NCBI RefSeq assembly: GCF_036271055.1
Contig: NZ_DATBBJ010000078.1
Span: 1 to 64,000 of the forward strand
From: Scandinavium sp036271055
GTDB taxonomy: Bacteria; Pseudomonadota; Gammaproteobacteria; Enterobacterales; Enterobacteriaceae
Direction: 5' to 3'
Length of the DNA: 64,000 nt
In this document: piece after piece, positions 62,466-64,000 of the stretch
Position numbering within the stretch: the first letter of the stretch is position 1
Layout of the letters: every line of letters starts with the position of its first letter
The notes under the pieces: model-generated
Databases searched by the model: none
What the model saw: only the letters and a program-made list of their open reading frames with translations
What the model was told of the DNA's origin: nothing
Program-made: the position numbers and the translations under genes

Positions 62466-63269
62466 ATGGGCCTGTTTCAACGAATAAAATCCTCGCTGTG
62501 CGCGCTGTTTCGCGGGCGTTATCCCTGGCCCGGCCTGGATATCCATCTCGCGGGTGGGCAAAAACTGCATCTGGTTGGCAGCATTCATATGGGCACCCGT
62601 GATATGGCCCCGCTGCCGCCGCAGCTGATCAAACTCATTCAGCAAGCCGATGCGTTGATTGTTGAAGCCGATATTAGCGGGAACGAAACCCCGTTTCGCG
62701 ATCTCCCGGCTTGCCCGCCGCTGCGCGAGCGTCTGAGCGAATCACACTTCCAACAGCTGGAAAAACTCACCGACGAACTCGGGCTTTCCATTGCGCTGTT
62801 CGACAGCCAGCCGCTGTGGCAAATAGCGATGATTTTGCAGGCAACCCAGGCGCAGACACTCGGGTTACGTCCCGATTACGGGATTGATTACCAACTGCTG
62901 AACGTGGCACGTGAAACGAACAGTAAGGTCATGGAACTGGAAGGCGCGGAGAGTCAGATTACGTTGTTGCGTGAACTGCCTGACGGCGGTCTCGCGTTGC
63001 TGGAAGATACGCTCACCCACTGGCACACTAATGCGCGCTTATTACAGGTGATGATTGGCTGGTGGCTGGAGCAGCCGCCGGGCGATACGCCGTCGCTGCC
63101 GAATACCTTTAGCCAGTCGCTGTACGATGTTTTGATGCATCAGCGAAATCTGGCCTGGCGGGAAAAGTTGCAAACGTTGCCACCGGGACGCTATGTCGTG
63201 GCGGTCGGTGCGCTGCATTTATACGGGGAAGGAAATCTGCCGTCGATGCTGAAAACACAGCATAAATAA
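62466..63269 (+). CDS. ybaP: YbaP, TraB/GumN-family protein
   Basis: This 267-aa protein of the TraB (Tiki-like) family has paired conserved stretches: LVGSIHMGTRDM with the first GSxH, ALIVEAD, and late VAVGALHLYGEGN with the second GxxH. Tiki relatives are metalloproteases, but activity of YbaP is unproven. The start at 62466 (MGLFQRIKSS) aligns with E. coli YbaP and follows GCGGAGC. Confidence 0.9.
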   Translation: MGLFQRIKSSLCALFRGRYPWPGLDIHLAGGQKLHLVGSIHMGTRDMAPLPPQLIKLIQQADALIVEADISGNETPFRDLPACPPLRERLSESHFQQLEKLTDELGLSIALFDSQPLWQIAMILQATQAQTLGLRPDYGIDYQLLNVARETNSKVMELEGAESQITLLRELPDGGLALLEDTLTHWHTNARLLQVMIGWWLEQPPGDTPSLPNTFSQSLYDVLMHQRNLAWREKLQTLPPGRYVVAVGALHLYGEGNLPSMLKTQHK

Positions 63270-63469
63270 AAAAGTGGCCAATATTTCTATTGGCCCGTCA
63301 AAGAGGAATTTCATCGTTATTATTATCCCGAAGTTCGCACTTCGGATCTTTCGATTGTCGCTCAAACTCACCAGCACTGCCAACACTATTGCGCAAGATA
63401 GTACTATTTTTTCGCCAGGCTTCGGGCGTATGCTGAGCCCTATTCACTCCGGTTGTAAGAAGGATGGTT

Positions 63470-63949
63470 ATGACGCCCGCCGTTAAGTTACTCGAAAAAA
63501 ACAAGATCTCGTTTCAGGTCCACAGTTACGATCACGATCCCAACGAAACCAATTTTGGCGACGAAGTGGTGCGCAAATTAGGTCTGAATGCGGACCAGGT
63601 TTATAAAACGTTGCTGGTGGCGATCAACGGCGATCTGAAACATCTGGCGGTGGCCGTTACGCCTGTTGCGACGCAGCTCGATTTGAAAAAGGTCGCTAAA
63701 GCGTTAGGCGTGAAAAAAGTGGATATGGCCGATCCTATGGTGGCGCAGCGTACAACAGGTTATCTGGTCGGCGGCATCAGTCCGTTAGGGCAAAAAAAAC
63801 GCCTGCCGACGCTGATCGACGCCCCGGCGCAGGCATTCGCGACCATTTATGTTTCTGGCGGTAGACGTGGGCTGGACATTGAACTGGCGGCGGGTGATTT
63901 GGCGACGATGCTCGACGCGAAATTTGCGGATATTGCGCGGCGCGATTGA
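63470..63949 (+). CDS. ybaK: YbaK (EbsC), Cys-tRNA(Pro)/Cys-tRNA(Cys) deacylase
   Basis: This 159-aa trans-editing protein hydrolyses mischarged Cys-tRNA(Pro). The YbaK/ProX fold residues are present, including the catalytic Lys in DQVYKTLLVA and the YLVGGISPLGQKKRLP loop. It is the same length as E. coli YbaK when started at 63470; the ORF has an ATG two codons earlier, but AAGGATGG then sits too close. Confidence 0.95.
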   Translation: MTPAVKLLEKNKISFQVHSYDHDPNETNFGDEVVRKLGLNADQVYKTLLVAINGDLKHLAVAVTPVATQLDLKKVAKALGVKKVDMADPMVAQRTTGYLVGGISPLGQKKRLPTLIDAPAQAFATIYVSGGRRGLDIELAAGDLATMLDAKFADIARRD

Positions 63950-64000
63950 GATTTGCCGGTATGCCTCAGGGCGTTATTGGTGAAGGCAGTTTGGACGCGG

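Overview
The window is chromosomal DNA of an enterobacterium (Enterobacteriaceae) that is not E. coli or Salmonella itself; an Enterobacter/Lelliottia/Kluyvera-like genus fits, but the sequence alone does not fix it. The right-hand 40 kb runs in the inverse order of the E. coli K-12 copA-to-argU segment: argU, fim/sfm-type cluster, folD, ybcJ, cysS, ppiB, lpxH, purEK, selU, ybbP-ybbA/tesA-ybbO-cnoX, qmcA-ybbJ, cueR, copA, ybaP, ybaK. The proteins are close relatives of the E. coli ones but not identical to them.

Layout. 0-2.3 kb: an IS256-family element whose right end cuts into a diguanylate cyclase gene. 2.5-8.2 kb: a secreted alkyl sulfatase, a membrane-anchored J-domain protein and an EmrAB-like efflux pair. 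8.4-12.2 kb: a glycoside-use locus made of a LacI-type regulator, a cytoplasmic glycosidase and a GPH-family sugar transporter. 12.3-16.2 kb: a RoxA-type ribosomal oxygenase away from phoPQ, a YqjC-like protein, a DgcJ-like cyclase and a WbuC cupin. 16.4-23.0 kb: a CitA/CitB-type two-component system followed by a binding-protein ABC transporter of the Afu/Fbp class, probably its target. 23.1-25.3 kb: an AT-rich accessory patch at the 3' end of tRNA-Arg(UCU), with an orphan T6SS cassette (Hcp, GH19 muramidase-like effector, exported immunity candidate) coupled by two ATGA overlaps, then phage debris and a dead integrase tail.

25.7-34.1 kb: a Salmonella-style type 1 fimbrial locus with FimY- and FimZ-type regulators converging on fimAICDHF. 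34.4-38.4 kb: folD-ybcJ, then a MalX-like PTS permease and a MalI-like repressor with tandem operators. 38.5-41.4 kb: an unusual unit of a lipoprotein, a coiled-coil FKBP-fold protein whose signal-peptide codons hold a run of ten T that breaks the frame, and two tiny overlapping membrane-like ORFs. 41.8-64 kb: mostly core genes. Insertions or replacements here include a porin beside selU and a TrkG potassium transporter sitting where E. coli has glsA-ybaT, between cueR and copA.

The two best candidates for a little-described system are the Hcp-GH19-immunity cassette at argU and the lipoprotein/FKBP/micro-ORF unit with its possible slippage switch. No CRISPR array, rRNA or intact prophage was seen.
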